This document shows positions 55,988 to 64,000 of a DNA stretch of 64,000 nucleotides, in pieces; positions within the stretch are counted from its first letter, which is position 1, and every line of letters begins with the position of its first letter. The notes under the pieces are model-generated. The model was given only the letters and a program-made list of their open reading frames with translations, was not told the origin of the DNA and ran no database searches. The translations under genes were made by a program, and so were the position numbers. Where the stretch lies: positions 35,083-99,082 of the forward strand of contig CAMCYP010000009.1 in the NCBI GenBank assembly GCA_945885345.1, written 5' to 3'. The DNA is from Bordetella parapertussis (GTDB taxonomy: Bacteria > Pseudomonadota > Gammaproteobacteria > Burkholderiales > SG8-41).

Positions 55988-57316
55988 GCCGCCGCTGAAC
56001 AGGCCTTCGGCCCAGTTGCCGACCTTGGCGCCCACCGAAGTGCCGGCACCCGGTCCAAGGATCGCGGTGCCCACTGCCGCACCCGCCATGGATGCTCCGG
56101 TCGGTAACGCCCGGGGTGAATCGAGGGTGCCACTGATATTCAGCGGTACGGTCGCGGTGCCTGCCGCACCGGCCTTGACCTGCGCATTGATGCGTCCCGA
56201 CAGTTCCTTGCTCGGTGCAATCGTCACATTGCCGTCGGCGGCCAGCGAACCCGACGCCACATTCAGATTGGTAATGCGCTGCGTGCCGCGATCCATTGCG
56301 AAATTTCCTGACAAGGTATCGAAGCGGGTCTGACCACTGCTGTCTCTGGTGATCAGGCTGGTTGCAGCCTTCTGGATATCGATGCCATGCAGCACGCCGT
56401 CACGAACATTGAACGGTGTGTCGAGGTGGAGCACGTTGCTGATCTGAGCCGCGGTGGCGGCGTTCGCCGAGAACACCGGCTTCGCCGTCAATCGTCCGGT
56501 GATTTTGGTTTGCGGCGAAAAAAGCGGCACCAGATCGCGCAACTCCAGTTCGCTGACGGTGTACTCACCCTTCAGCTGCAGCCCTTTTCGCCACGCGATG
56601 CTGCTTTTTCCGGTTAGGGTTCCACCATACAGTTTGGCCCTGATGTCGCCGAAATCAGCATCGTTGAGGGTGGCCGTACCGGTAAGCAGCAGTTCGTCAA
56701 ACAGGATGGGCGGCCCCGCTGGCAGGCGCCAGTCTTTGGCTTTCACGCTAATGCCGAATTTTTCACCGGCCGGCGTCACCGCCGCCTTGAATTTGCCGTC
56801 GCGCGCCGTGATGTCGGCGCGTTCTGGTGCGCCACTGGCGGCAATGGTGACGCGGGCGTCGAAGGGACCGAAACTGGCTTTTTGCAACTGCAGCAGCGCA
56901 TCGTCCAGGCGCACACTCCGTACCTGCACTGTGAAAGCAACGGGTTTGGCCTTGGGATCGGTCTGGGTCCACACGGGAATCCGGTCCAGGGCGCGCTGGT
57001 TGATGACCAGGCCTTCAATGTCGATGCTGCGAATGACCTTGGCATCGCTCAGCAACGACAGCAGGTCGGGCGTCACCGACACGGTACCGACCCTGAGATC
57101 ACCACTCTTGCCGACCTCGATGCCTTCGACGATGACATGCGGCAGCGGCAGTCCTGCCAGGCGCAGGCTTTTCAGCCTGACCGGCTCCTTCAGCTTTTCT
57201 GAAACGGCCTGCTCGATCTGCGGACGATAATCATCCAGTGATATAAAAAAAGGTACGATGGCCAACAGCAAAATCAGTGCAAAAACAACGATGGCGAGGC
57301 GTTTCAACCATTTCAT
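55976..57316 (-). CDS. AsmA family protein
   Basis: 446 residues. One N-terminal membrane segment (IVVFALILLLAIVPFFIS) anchors a long periplasmic beta-rich part; it begins with LDDYRPQIEQAVSEKLKEPVRLKSL, as AsmA-like proteins do, and has an AsmA C-terminal pattern (VLHGIDIQKAATSL, FDTLSGNFAMDRGTQRI, GNVTIAPSKELSGRINA). AsmA-like proteins are thought to carry phospholipids between membranes. The last 20 residues are Lys-rich. Its start region is shared with the tRNA promoter on the other strand. Confidence 0.92.
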   Translation of the reverse strand: MKWLKRLAIVVFALILLLAIVPFFISLDDYRPQIEQAVSEKLKEPVRLKSLRLAGLPLPHVIVEGIEVGKSGDLRVGTVSVTPDLLSLLSDAKVIRSIDIEGLVINQRALDRIPVWTQTDPKAKPVAFTVQVRSVRLDDALLQLQKASFGPFDARVTIAASGAPERADITARDGKFKAAVTPAGEKFGISVKAKDWRLPAGPPILFDELLLTGTATLNDADFGDIRAKLYGGTLTGKSSIAWRKGLQLKGEYTVSELELRDLVPLFSPQTKITGRLTAKPVFSANAATAAQISNVLHLDTPFNVRDGVLHGIDIQKAATSLITRDSSGQTRFDTLSGNFAMDRGTQRITNLNVASGSLAADGNVTIAPSKELSGRINAQVKAGAAGTATVPLNISGTLDSPRALPTGASMAGAAVGTAILGPGAGTSVGAKVGNWAEGLFSGGKKK

Positions 57317-57333
57317 TGGAGCGGATTCCTGCG

Positions 57334-57362
57334 TTGACCATGATTCGAACCGCGGATAGAAT
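57334..57362 (+). promoter_or_regulatory. Promoter of tRNA-Asn
   Basis: -35 TTGACC (57334-57339, 5 of 6), exact 17-bp spacer, -10 TAGAAT (57357-57362, 5 of 6). Start near 57369 gives a leader of about 50 nt to the tRNA. Confidence 0.8.
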
Positions 57363-57417
57363 ACGCCCCTGTCTGGATCCGCAACAACCCATTTTTACCG
57401 CGTTTTTACCGATTTAT

Positions 57418-57493
57418 TCCCCGATAGCTCAGTCGGTAGAGCACCTGACTGTTAATCAGGTTGTCCCTGGTTCGAGCCCAGGTCGGGGAGCCA
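57418..57493 (+). tRNA. tRNA-Asn (GTT)
   Basis: 76 nt including a genomic CCA. Acceptor stem TCCCCGA pairs with TCGGGGA, G discriminator. D-arm AGCTC...GAGC, anticodon stem CCTGA/TCAGG with loop CTGTTAA, anticodon GTT at 57451-57453, and TTCGAGC in the T-arm. All four stems pair fully. Confidence 0.98.
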
Positions 57494-57520
57494 GAATTCT
57501 GATTCCGGTTCTTGCACTTT

Positions 57521-57555
57521 AGCCCAGCCAACTCGGCCGGGCTTTTGTGTTTCTG
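57521..57555 (+). terminator. Terminator of tRNA-Asn
   Basis: AGCCCAGCC pairs with GGCCGGGCT (one mismatch, loop AACTC), followed by TTTGTGTTT. It begins 28 bp after the tRNA. Confidence 0.75.
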
Positions 57556-57565
57556 GAGATTCGAT

Positions 57566-57757
57566 ATGACCAATCAAACTTCCCGTCATCGCACCACATT
57601 CAGCGACGTTGCCATTGGTCAGCGTTTCTATGACCCGATCAGCGAGGAATACTTCGTCAAGCAGAGTGCCACCATGGCCGCCATGGTCACCGGTATCGGC
57701 GACGGCACCGTGCCGGACGAATTTGAAGCCGATGACATCGTGGGCATAGACCATTGA
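57566..57757 (+). CDS. Small hypothetical protein, 63 residues
   Basis: Begins MTNQTSRHRTTFSDVAIGQRFYD and ends in DDIVGIDH; acidic, no cysteine, no signal. A good Shine-Dalgarno (GGAG) lies 7 bases before the ATG. I do not recognise the family, though TFSDVAIGQRF recalls short conserved proteins of betaproteobacteria. Its last four bases overlap the next gene's TTG start, so the two are translated together. Confidence 0.75.
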   Translation: MTNQTSRHRTTFSDVAIGQRFYDPISEEYFVKQSATMAAMVTGIGDGTVPDEFEADDIVGIDH

Positions 57758-57969
57758 TCCTGCCTCAGCCCGGTAATCCGCTCCACGGCATCACACTGGA
57801 GAAAATGCTGATTGAACTCGTGGAGAGTCTGGGCTGGGAAGCGATGGCAGTTGTTTTGCCGATCCGTTGCTTCATCAACGAACCGAGCATCGCTTCCAGC
57901 CTGAAGTTCCTGCGCAGAACGCCTTGGGCAAGGGCCAAAGTGGAAACACTGTACCTGCAGCGCAAGTAA
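57754..57969 (+). CDS. DUF2132 (VF530-like) DNA-binding protein
   Basis: 71 residues matching the VF530 family: PLHGITLEKMLIELVESLGW, then RCFINEPSIASSLKFLRRTPWARAKVETLYL, nearly the full family motif. It is a small helical domain; a DNA- or RNA-binding role was proposed for family members. The start is a TTG overlapping the previous stop (TTGA). Confidence 0.88.
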   Translation: MILPQPGNPLHGITLEKMLIELVESLGWEAMAVVLPIRCFINEPSIASSLKFLRRTPWARAKVETLYLQRK

Positions 57970-58000
57970 CCCGCTTTCTCCGCGGCATTTCCGGGAACGC

Positions 58001-58492
58001 TTAAGGTCGCGTTCCGCCGTCCAGTTCAAATTCCCCGTTGATTTCGATCACCGCCCGTCGCGGCAATTCGGCAATGCCCACCGCCGTCCTCGCATGGCAT
58101 CCCTTGTCGGGACCCCACACCTCGTAGAACAGGTCGGATGCGCCATCCATCACCGCAAACTGCCGCTCGAAGCCGGGCGCCGAATTGACCATGCCGAACA
58201 GCCGGATGATGCGGGTGACGCGGTCAAGGTCGCCGGTATGCGCCTGCAGGGTCGCCATGATCACCAGGGCAACCGAGCGCGCGGTTTTGTAAGCCTCGGC
58301 TTCGGAAACTTCGCTGCCGACCTTGCCGGCAGTCATGACGCCCAGCGGCATGTCATGCCTGCCCGAACTGTGTCCGGATAAAAACAGGACATTGCCTGAC
58401 CGCACGCATGCCGTGCGGTTCGGGTTGGCATGCGGATGTACTGGCGGCAACTGCAGGCCGAGTGCATGGATACGGTCGAGGATGATGCCCAT
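58001..58492 (-). CDS. RidA/YjgF-family protein
   Basis: 163 residues of the YjgF/YER057c fold, close to the YjgH-like subgroup (GNVLFLSGHSS, AYKTARSVALVIMATLQAHTGDLDRVTRI, then ARTAVGIAELPRRAVIEINGEFEL). RidA deaminates reactive enamine/imine intermediates; the key Arg lies in CHARTAVG. It is the last gene of the minus-strand catabolic cluster, 55 bp after the CobW gene. Confidence 0.92.
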   Translation of the reverse strand: MGIILDRIHALGLQLPPVHPHANPNRTACVRSGNVLFLSGHSSGRHDMPLGVMTAGKVGSEVSEAEAYKTARSVALVIMATLQAHTGDLDRVTRIIRLFGMVNSAPGFERQFAVMDGASDLFYEVWGPDKGCHARTAVGIAELPRRAVIEINGEFELDGGTRP

Positions 58493-58547
58493 CAGTTCAG
58501 GTTCCGATCGGAAAACAATGCGCGCGGCCGTGGCCGCTGCGCATCAA

Positions 58548-59564
58548 TCAGGCTGTTGCGGTAACCGCGCCGATCGCTGCAAACAGGTTGGCCACGGTTT
58601 CCCGCGGAATGTTGCGGGTGATGAACACGATGCGCGTTGAGTGGTCGGCGCTGGGCCAGGCCTCGAGTTCAACCGGGGGATGGAACAGGTGCTGCACCCC
58701 CTGGATCACCATCGGCCCCTTGTGGCCGGCTACATTGACCAGACCTTTCACCCGCAGCATGTCCGAGCCGCGCAACGCACCCAGCACTTCCATGGTCTGC
58801 GAAAACAGTTGCCAGCTCAGCGGTTCGGTATAACGCAGGGAGAACGATTTAACCTTGGAATCGTGGCTGTGGCGATGGCCATGTTCATCCGGCTCGCCCA
58901 TCCAGCGTTCGATGTCCTCCAGCTTGCCTTTCATGTTGCGCAGGCCGACGTCGATCAGGAAAGCCAGTTCGATTTCGCCGTTCAGCGCGCGACGGATCGG
59001 CGCCTGTGGATTGAGTTCGCGCAGGCGCGCTTCCAGTTTCACGGTGACCGCCTCGCCTGCCAGATCCGACTTGGTGATGACTATGCGGTCGGCCAGTGCC
59101 GCCTGCTTGACCGGTTCCTCCATGGTCTCCAGTTGTTCCAGGCCATTCACCGCATCGGCCAGTGTCACCACGCAATCCAGCCGGTAATTCTCCTGCAGCA
59201 TTTCATCGGTCATCAGCGTCTGCATCACCGGTGCCGGATCGGCAAGGCCGGTGGTTTCGATGATGACGCGGGTGAAGTCGATGATGTCGCCGTTGCGCCG
59301 CTTGACATAGAGGTCGCGCAGCGTTTCCTGCAGGTCGCCGCGCAACACGCAGCACAGGCAGCCGTTGTTGAGCAGCATCATCTGCTCGGAAGACACTTCG
59401 ACCAGATCGTTATCTACCGCCTGCTCGCCGAACTCGTTGATGATGACCGCGACACGGTTCATGTCCGGCCGTTTCAGCAGCCGGTTGATCAGCGTCGTCT
59501 TGCCGCTACCGAGAAATCCGGTGACGACGCTGACCGGGAACTTCCCGGATAGTGCATCGAGCAT
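58548..59564 (-). CDS. CobW/COG0523 GTPase, metal chaperone-like
   Basis: 338 residues. Walker A GFLGSGKTTLINRLL, the metal-binding GCLCC motif in NNGCLCCVLRGDL, GTPase segment IIETTGLADPAPV, NKSD-like TKSD, then the CobW C-terminal domain; a His-rich patch (HGHRHSHD) lies near residue 232. Such proteins deliver zinc, cobalt or another metal to an enzyme. Being in the same operon as a metal-type cupin suggests it serves that enzyme. Start is at the first strand of the G domain. Confidence 0.93.
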   Translation of the reverse strand: MLDALSGKFPVSVVTGFLGSGKTTLINRLLKRPDMNRVAVIINEFGEQAVDNDLVEVSSEQMMLLNNGCLCCVLRGDLQETLRDLYVKRRNGDIIDFTRVIIETTGLADPAPVMQTLMTDEMLQENYRLDCVVTLADAVNGLEQLETMEEPVKQAALADRIVITKSDLAGEAVTVKLEARLRELNPQAPIRRALNGEIELAFLIDVGLRNMKGKLEDIERWMGEPDEHGHRHSHDSKVKSFSLRYTEPLSWQLFSQTMEVLGALRGSDMLRVKGLVNVAGHKGPMVIQGVQHLFHPPVELEAWPSADHSTRIVFITRNIPRETVANLFAAIGAVTATA

Positions 59565-59580
59565 TGTTGCAGGGCTCCGT

Positions 59581-60825
59581 TTAGGCCGTCATTTCGATGG
59601 CATAGAGGCCGCCGCCGAAACGATCCACAGCATAGACCAGACCATTTTCATCGACCCACACATCGTTGATCTGGACAGCGCTCTTCGGCGACATCGCGGG
59701 CTTGCCCGGAACGTAATAGGCAATTTCCTGGGGCTGGTACGGGTTCGAAGTATCGAATGCGCGCACGCCACCGTTGAAGAAGGTGCCGAAGACGATGGTG
59801 TTGGAGCGGAACGACGCCGGTCCCGGCAGGTTCTCGTGCAGGTTATGTGCGCCGTAACGGCCGCCGCGCTTGGCGAAGTTTTCCACCGGCGGCAGCGGCA
59901 GCGTGGACATCGGCACCAGATTGGTTTCCACTTTGGCATTGACGACCCAGCCCAGTTTCGGCCAGTCGAGGCCGTCGTCCTTGGTGCACTCGTCGGTGAC
60001 AATCAGCAGGTCGCGCCCGATCAGCGGCATCACGGTGTGGCAGAAGCCGTTGTACGGCGGCGAATATTTCCAGTTGGTGATCATCTTCGGCTTGGATTTG
60101 TCGGAGATGTCGAAAATCATTGCGCCGCCGTCGAGGTAGGCGACATAGGCGCGGTCCGGATGCTCCGGATAGACGTTGATGTTGTGCGGGCGATAGCCGC
60201 CGTCAAACTTGGGATGGCGCGGGGGCGGCGCTTCCTTGTCGCCTTTGTGCGTGCCCGGATAGTGCCAGCGGCCCACTTCCACCGGCTTCGACGGATTGCG
60301 CACGTCGATGATGCGGTAGAACTGGAAGTCGTTCGGATGCGTCGGCTCGAAATCTGCCGAGCCGCAGGTCAGGTGCACGTATTCGCCGTCGGCAAACCAC
60401 ACGCAGTGCGCGCCGCGCGAATGCGGGCCGGAGGCATCGAAATGTGAAATCAGTTTCGGTTTTTCCGGGGTGCTGATGTCAAAAATGTCCATGCCGGCCG
60501 GTTTATCGCCGACTTTCTTGGTCTGGTAGGCCACGACCATGATGTCGCCGACGACATCCAGCGAGTTCGAACGCACACGCTCATGCGGCAGGTCGGTCTG
60601 TACGATCACTTTGGGGTTCTTCGGATCAGTGACATCGACACCGGTGAAATTTTTCGGCGCCGATTCGTGCGCCAGCCACAGGATGCGTCGACCATTCTTG
60701 GTCACCTGCATGTTGATGCCCTCACCCACGCCGCCGAACCCGGCGAGTTCGTTGTGGGACACCAGCTTCATGTTGCGGGAGATGGTCTGTGCGGCCTGGG
60801 CCTGCGGTGACATGGTCGGTTTCAT
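59581..60825 (-). CDS. LVIVD-repeat beta-propeller-like protein
   Basis: 414 residues, no signal peptide. Repeated pattern TGVDVTDPKNPKVI, MDIFDISTPEKPKLIS, FYRIIDVRNPSKPVEVGRW, MIFDISDKSKPKMI and VRAFDTSNPYQPQEIAYY: five or more LVIVD repeats, predicted to form a propeller. Conserved His in PHERVRS, RGAHCVW and FCHTV may bind metal. No enzymatic role is established. It lies between the dehydrogenase gene and the CobW gene. Confidence 0.85.
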   Translation of the reverse strand: MKPTMSPQAQAAQTISRNMKLVSHNELAGFGGVGEGINMQVTKNGRRILWLAHESAPKNFTGVDVTDPKNPKVIVQTDLPHERVRSNSLDVVGDIMVVAYQTKKVGDKPAGMDIFDISTPEKPKLISHFDASGPHSRGAHCVWFADGEYVHLTCGSADFEPTHPNDFQFYRIIDVRNPSKPVEVGRWHYPGTHKGDKEAPPPRHPKFDGGYRPHNINVYPEHPDRAYVAYLDGGAMIFDISDKSKPKMITNWKYSPPYNGFCHTVMPLIGRDLLIVTDECTKDDGLDWPKLGWVVNAKVETNLVPMSTLPLPPVENFAKRGGRYGAHNLHENLPGPASFRSNTIVFGTFFNGGVRAFDTSNPYQPQEIAYYVPGKPAMSPKSAVQINDVWVDENGLVYAVDRFGGGLYAIEMTA

Positions 60826-60860
60826 CGGGTCTTTCTCTTCTTTCTGGTTGAAATAGGTTT

Positions 60861-61784
60861 CTATTTGCGGCGCTTTTTACGCTTTATGCCGGCCATCTGT
60901 TCAAGCACTGCACAGACGGCCGCCGTATCCTCCAGCGCGCGGCCCTGCGCATAGGCCGCAGCGTAAAACGGTTTTGAAGCTTCGAACAGCGGCAGCGGGC
61001 AATGCAGGTCGGCCGCGAACTGCTCAATGATATCAATATCTTTCTTGTAAACGTCCACTTTCATGGTCGCCTTGCTGTAGTCACCGGCGATCATCAGCGG
61101 GCCTCTGACCTCGAACATGCGCGAAGTCCCCGCCCCGTCCTTGATCACCCTGTACAGCAGTTCCAGGTCGAGGCCCGATTTCATGCCCATGACCATGGCT
61201 TCGGCGGTCGACACATTGTGGATGGTGACCAGCAGGTTGGCCACGAATTTGAGCTTGGACCCGTTGCCGTATTCACCGCAGTAATAAACGCTGCGCGAAA
61301 AACCCTTCAACGCGGCTTCGGCCTTGTTGTAAGCCTTGCGGTCGCCGCTGGCGTAGATGGCGATGTCGCGGTTGGCGGCCTGTGCGCCGGTACCGCTGAC
61401 TGGGCAGTCCAGGACAGCAATGCCACGCAGGGCACAGCGTTTGCGGATTTCGTGTTTTGTGGCGAGCGGCAAGGTGCTGGTCTCGATGACCACGCTGCCC
61501 CGTTGCGCGCTCTCCGCGATGCCGCCTTTGCCGAAGAACGCGGAATTGACTGCTGCAATGCTCGGCAGCGAAGTCACCAGGATCTTGCATCTGCGGAAAA
61601 CAGCGGCAGCCCTGGCCATCGGGGTCCCGCCGAGTTTGCCCAGGGCGGTACGTCGGGCGGCGTCGATGTCGAAACCGGTGACCGCAAACCCCTCGGAAAG
61701 CAGGTGACGCGCGAAGGCGCCACCCATGATGCCGAGACCGATGCTGCCGATATTCTGCTGCCTGATGATTCGGCTCCTTGCCAA
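60861..61784 (-). CDS. 3-hydroxyisobutyrate dehydrogenase-type NAD(P)-dependent oxidoreductase
   Basis: About 307 residues. Rossmann motif IGSIGLGIMGGAFARHLL, substrate motif DCPVSGTG, catalytic Lys region GNGSKLKFVANLL and the helical C-domain. Start uncertain: no ATG or GTG precedes the Rossmann motif outside the upstream gene. A TTG at 61784 lies 2 bp after that gene's stop; an AAGGAG Shine-Dalgarno (61779-61774) is instead 7 bases before ATC at 61766, hinting at a rare ATC start. The longer frame to 62018 overlaps the receptor gene and reads as nonsense. Confidence 0.88.
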   Translation of the reverse strand: MARSRIIRQQNIGSIGLGIMGGAFARHLLSEGFAVTGFDIDAARRTALGKLGGTPMARAAAVFRRCKILVTSLPSIAAVNSAFFGKGGIAESAQRGSVVIETSTLPLATKHEIRKRCALRGIAVLDCPVSGTGAQAANRDIAIYASGDRKAYNKAEAALKGFSRSVYYCGEYGNGSKLKFVANLLVTIHNVSTAEAMVMGMKSGLDLELLYRVIKDGAGTSRMFEVRGPLMIAGDYSKATMKVDVYKKDIDIIEQFAADLHCPLPLFEASKPFYAAAYAQGRALEDTAAVCAVLEQMAGIKRKKRRK

Positions 61785-61785
61785 T

Positions 61786-62787
61786 TTACTGCTTGCTCGC
61801 CAACCCGAGAAAATCCATGACTTCCTTGAGTTCTTTATACTCCGACTCGAAGAACTTACGCGTTTCTGCCGAGTTTTTATAGTTGATGACCCACTGGTTC
61901 TTTTCGGCCATTGCCTTGAATTCGGCACTGCCTGCAATCCTGCTGAACACGCCGTCCCAATACGCGGTCTGCTCCGGCGTGATTTTCCCGGTGCTGATGA
62001 CGCCGCGCCAATTTTCAAACACGCCTTTATATCCGAGTTCGGGCCAGGTGGGGCCGCTAGCCAGAGGTCCAGGCAGACGCTGCGGAGAGGTTACGGCCAA
62101 GAGTCGCATCTTGCCGCTCTCTACATGTGGCGCAATATTTACAGTGCTCCCCGAAAGTACATCAACATGGCCGCCGAGCAGCGCCGTCACCGCTTCGCCA
62201 GAGGAGTTGAAGGCAACCATTTTAGCCTTCTTGATATCGACCTTCCCTGACATCATCGGCAGGCCGACGGAGATATGGTGCGTGCCGCCCAGCGCGCTGC
62301 TGATCGCTATGCTCAGGCTGCCCGGATCCTTGCGAAGGGCTTCGATCAGATCCTTGCCGGTTTTCAGCGGCGAATCCGGGCGAACAGCAAACGCAATGTA
62401 CTCCGTCAGCATTACCGCTTGTGGTGTGAAATCGCGGTACGACAGCTTGATACGGCCATTGATGTTGCTGGTGTGCAGGGTAGACGACGTGATGCTCAAG
62501 AAGTGCGGGTTGCCGGACTGCTGGTTCAGGAAGTTGTATGCCACTGCGTGGCCGCCACCGGAGCGGTTGACCACGGCGCTGGATGTCGGCACCAGTTTCA
62601 ATTCATCCCAAAGTTTCTGAAAGGTGCGGCCGACGTGATCCAGAGATCCTCCTGCGCCTGCCGGAACGATCAGTTCGACGTGGCGGTCAGGTTTCCAAGC
62701 TTGGGCTTGGGCCGTTCCCGTCGCGAAGGCGGCCAAGAATGCGGGCAGGGTAAAACACAATTGTTTGATTTTATGTATGTTTTTCAT
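61786..62787 (-). CDS. Bug/TctC-family periplasmic solute-binding protein
   Basis: 333 residues: signal peptide MKNIHKIKQLCFTLPAFLAA ending AQAQA; WKPDRHVELIVPAGAGGSLDHVGR; NRSGGGHAVAYNFL; HISVGLPMMS; SGKMRLLAVTSPQRLPGPLA. These are Bug-type landmarks, but the usual ProAlaGlyXXX-type ligand loop differs from the receptor at 48213, so the ligand is probably different. GGAGGAG precedes the ATG. It is between the bicupin and the dehydrogenase genes on the same strand. Confidence 0.93.
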   Translation of the reverse strand: MKNIHKIKQLCFTLPAFLAAFATGTAQAQAWKPDRHVELIVPAGAGGSLDHVGRTFQKLWDELKLVPTSSAVVNRSGGGHAVAYNFLNQQSGNPHFLSITSSTLHTSNINGRIKLSYRDFTPQAVMLTEYIAFAVRPDSPLKTGKDLIEALRKDPGSLSIAISSALGGTHHISVGLPMMSGKVDIKKAKMVAFNSSGEAVTALLGGHVDVLSGSTVNIAPHVESGKMRLLAVTSPQRLPGPLASGPTWPELGYKGVFENWRGVISTGKITPEQTAYWDGVFSRIAGSAEFKAMAEKNQWVINYKNSAETRKFFESEYKELKEVMDFLGLASKQ

Positions 62788-62909
62788 CGCTCTCCTCCAT
62801 TGGTTGTTTAAACGCACGGTCGGTCGATGCTCCCTTGCAACTGCAGGGCCCTGCCCGGCGCGCTGTTGCACCGGGCGGAACCCGTTCTTGTCAGGGCGGC
62901 TTTTGCCGC

Positions 62910-63752
62910 TCAGTTCGGTTTCATGTTGACGCGCGCTTGTTCGGCTTCCTCCGGCGTCATGTTGTCGATCCGGTTTTCGAGCCAGGGCGTCGAACACACC
63001 GTCGCATAACGCGCATGTTCGCGCACCTGCAGGCGATAACGTTCCCCGCGTGGCAAATAAACAATGTCCCCCGGCCCCACGGTCTTGCGCGCACTGCCGG
63101 CCTGGGCGTCGATTTTCCCGCTCAGCACGTAGACAAAAAGTTCTCGTTCGGATACTGCTTCCGGTTCGGCATAACCAGCCGGCACTTCGAACAGCCCGAA
63201 CGCGAGGCGCTCGCCCTCGATCCAGTTGACGCAGCGACCGGAACGCAGCGGCCCATCGAGGCTGTCGAGGATCGGATGGAAACAAACCGGCAGGCCTTCG
63301 ATGATTGCCTGCGACTTGCCCTGTGTTTTCTGGTGCTTGTCCCTGTCTCCAACGTTGTACTTGCTGTTGACTTCGGCGACGGTCATCGCCTTGTCAGGCA
63401 CCGCCTCGTCCTCGGCGAGTCCGACCACGGTCCAGGTCTTGTCCTTGATGTACAAGTACTGGAGGTTGCCGTCCTCAGTGGCTTTCATCGAATGCCGGGC
63501 GTAGGCGGGCGCGTGGACGAAAGTGCCGGGCTTCACGATGCGCCGGTCCTTGCCGACGATGGCGTTGATCTTGCCGCGAACCGGGAAAATCAGCAGCTCG
63601 TTCGGATGGTAATGCAGTTCCGAGCCGGTACCTGCGACCTTGTTCAGGAGGCAGAAATAAATGTAACGGCCTTCAATCACCGGCGCCTTGCCGGTGGAAA
63701 GATGCGGTGTAAGGTAATTGCTTTCGAAATCCTCGAAACGATGAAAAGGCAT
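62910..63752 (-). CDS. Bicupin protein, dioxygenase-like
   Basis: 280 residues, two cupin domains. Domain 1 has HYHPNE (His47, His49, Glu52) and a later His87 in AYARHS, a full metal site. Domain 2 (about 185-265) keeps the fold (GLFEVPAGYAEPE, YVLSGKIDAQAG, GPGDIVYLPRGERY) but lacks the histidines. Such bicupins include gentisate-type ring dioxygenases and isomerases; the reaction here is unknown. A strong GGAGGAGGT sits about 60 bp before the ATG rather than beside it, so the start or leader deserves checking. Confidence 0.88.
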   Translation of the reverse strand: MPFHRFEDFESNYLTPHLSTGKAPVIEGRYIYFCLLNKVAGTGSELHYHPNELLIFPVRGKINAIVGKDRRIVKPGTFVHAPAYARHSMKATEDGNLQYLYIKDKTWTVVGLAEDEAVPDKAMTVAEVNSKYNVGDRDKHQKTQGKSQAIIEGLPVCFHPILDSLDGPLRSGRCVNWIEGERLAFGLFEVPAGYAEPEAVSERELFVYVLSGKIDAQAGSARKTVGPGDIVYLPRGERYRLQVREHARYATVCSTPWLENRIDNMTPEEAEQARVNMKPN

Positions 63753-63871
63753 TTGGGCAGTTCCGCGTAGTGGTGTTGAACAATTGTCGGGCCGGCGTGG
63801 CCGCCGGTCACCTCCTCCTCGGATTATCCTAGCACGTCATAACCGCTCCGCCAGCCGCGGTCCACGATGTA

Positions 63872-64000
63872 TCAAATACCGCGCAACCGGGCCAGCGTGT
63901 CGTCGATCAACTGGCGGGAAATGTGCACAGCTTCGGGCAAATCCGGCAAAGCATCGACCGGAAACCAGCGCGCATCCTCGAGCTCACCCGGATCGGGTAC
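63872..64000 (-). CDS. Nudix hydrolase, C-terminal part
   Basis: The last 42 residues of a minus-strand gene that continues beyond the window: GELEDARWFPVDALPDLPEA, then HISRQLIDDTLARLRGI. ELEDARWF is the ending pattern of NudC-type NADH pyrophosphatases and related Nudix proteins. The Nudix box itself is outside the window. Confidence 0.75.
   Translation of the reverse strand, partial: VPDPGELEDARWFPVDALPDLPEAVHISRQLIDDTLARLRGI

Noticed and set aside
57277..57522. 81-residue frame over the tRNA-Asn gene
   Set aside because: It runs through a perfect tRNA with its promoter and has no protein-like composition.
62788..63285. N-terminal extension of the Bug receptor up to 63285
   Set aside because: The extension crosses the bicupin gene and lacks a signal peptide; a proper signal peptide and GGAGGAG fit the start at 62787.

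Overview
The window looks like a stretch of betaproteobacterial chromosome, probably Burkholderiales or a close relative. The pointers are two Bug/TctC-type periplasmic receptors, a DUF2970 protein, a moderately high GC content, and the conserved backbone rne / rluC-HAD-sppA / (rsmI-like, maf) / yceD-rpmF-plsX-fabH-fabD-fabG-acpP-fabF-pabC-mltG-tmk-holB-tatD-ankyrin. No insertion sequence, prophage, rRNA operon or CRISPR array is visible. One tRNA (Asn, GTT) is present.

Left part (1-9.4 kb): the end of msrA, then a molybdenum block (one-domain ModE-like regulator, modABC, mobB, moaD, moaE, a DUF1289 gene). A ModE-type palindrome overlaps the -10 of modA. Next come nhaA, a universal stress gene with a perfect FNR/ANR-type site, and katG with an OxyR-like site followed by an orphan HigA-like regulator. 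These are stress and respiration functions, each with its own readable control site.

Island (9.4-20.6 kb): after 620 bp of gene-free, partly AT-rich DNA come a small lipoprotein, a 2908-residue RTX protein translationally coupled to it (lipase-like head, many GGxGxD blocks, three cadherin/dystroglycan-like domains, a last RTX block and a His/Asp-rich tail), and an HlyD-type adaptor. The matching inner-membrane ABC exporter is not adjacent. An HlyB-type exporter with a C39-like domain lies 29 kb away on the other strand (49.2-51.3 kb). I consider the lipoprotein/RTX lipase/split type I exporter set the best candidate for an undescribed system. A toxin with its immunity lipoprotein is one testable reading.

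Backbone (20.6-39.5 kb): RNase E, pseudouridine synthase, and the fatty-acid-synthesis operon running into folate (pabC), cell wall (mltG) and replication (tmk, holB) genes. The acpP-fabF gap holds two perfect hairpins, and yceD appears to be transcribed from a promoter almost on top of its start codon.

Right part (39.5-64 kb): two small genes of unknown function; a beta-oxidation-like set (thiolase, hydroxyacyl-CoA dehydrogenase, enoyl-CoA hydratase, acyl-CoA dehydrogenase, NDP-forming acyl-CoA ligase) with a divergent Bug receptor; the type I ABC exporter and a tyrosine phosphatase; uvrB; an aromatic/aspartate aminotransferase; an AsmA protein; tRNA-Asn with promoter and terminator; two small genes; then a six-gene minus-strand cluster (bicupin, Bug receptor, hydroxyisobutyrate-type dehydrogenase, LVIVD-repeat protein, CobW GTPase, RidA-like) that looks like an uncharacterised uptake and catabolic operon. 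The window closes inside a Nudix hydrolase gene.
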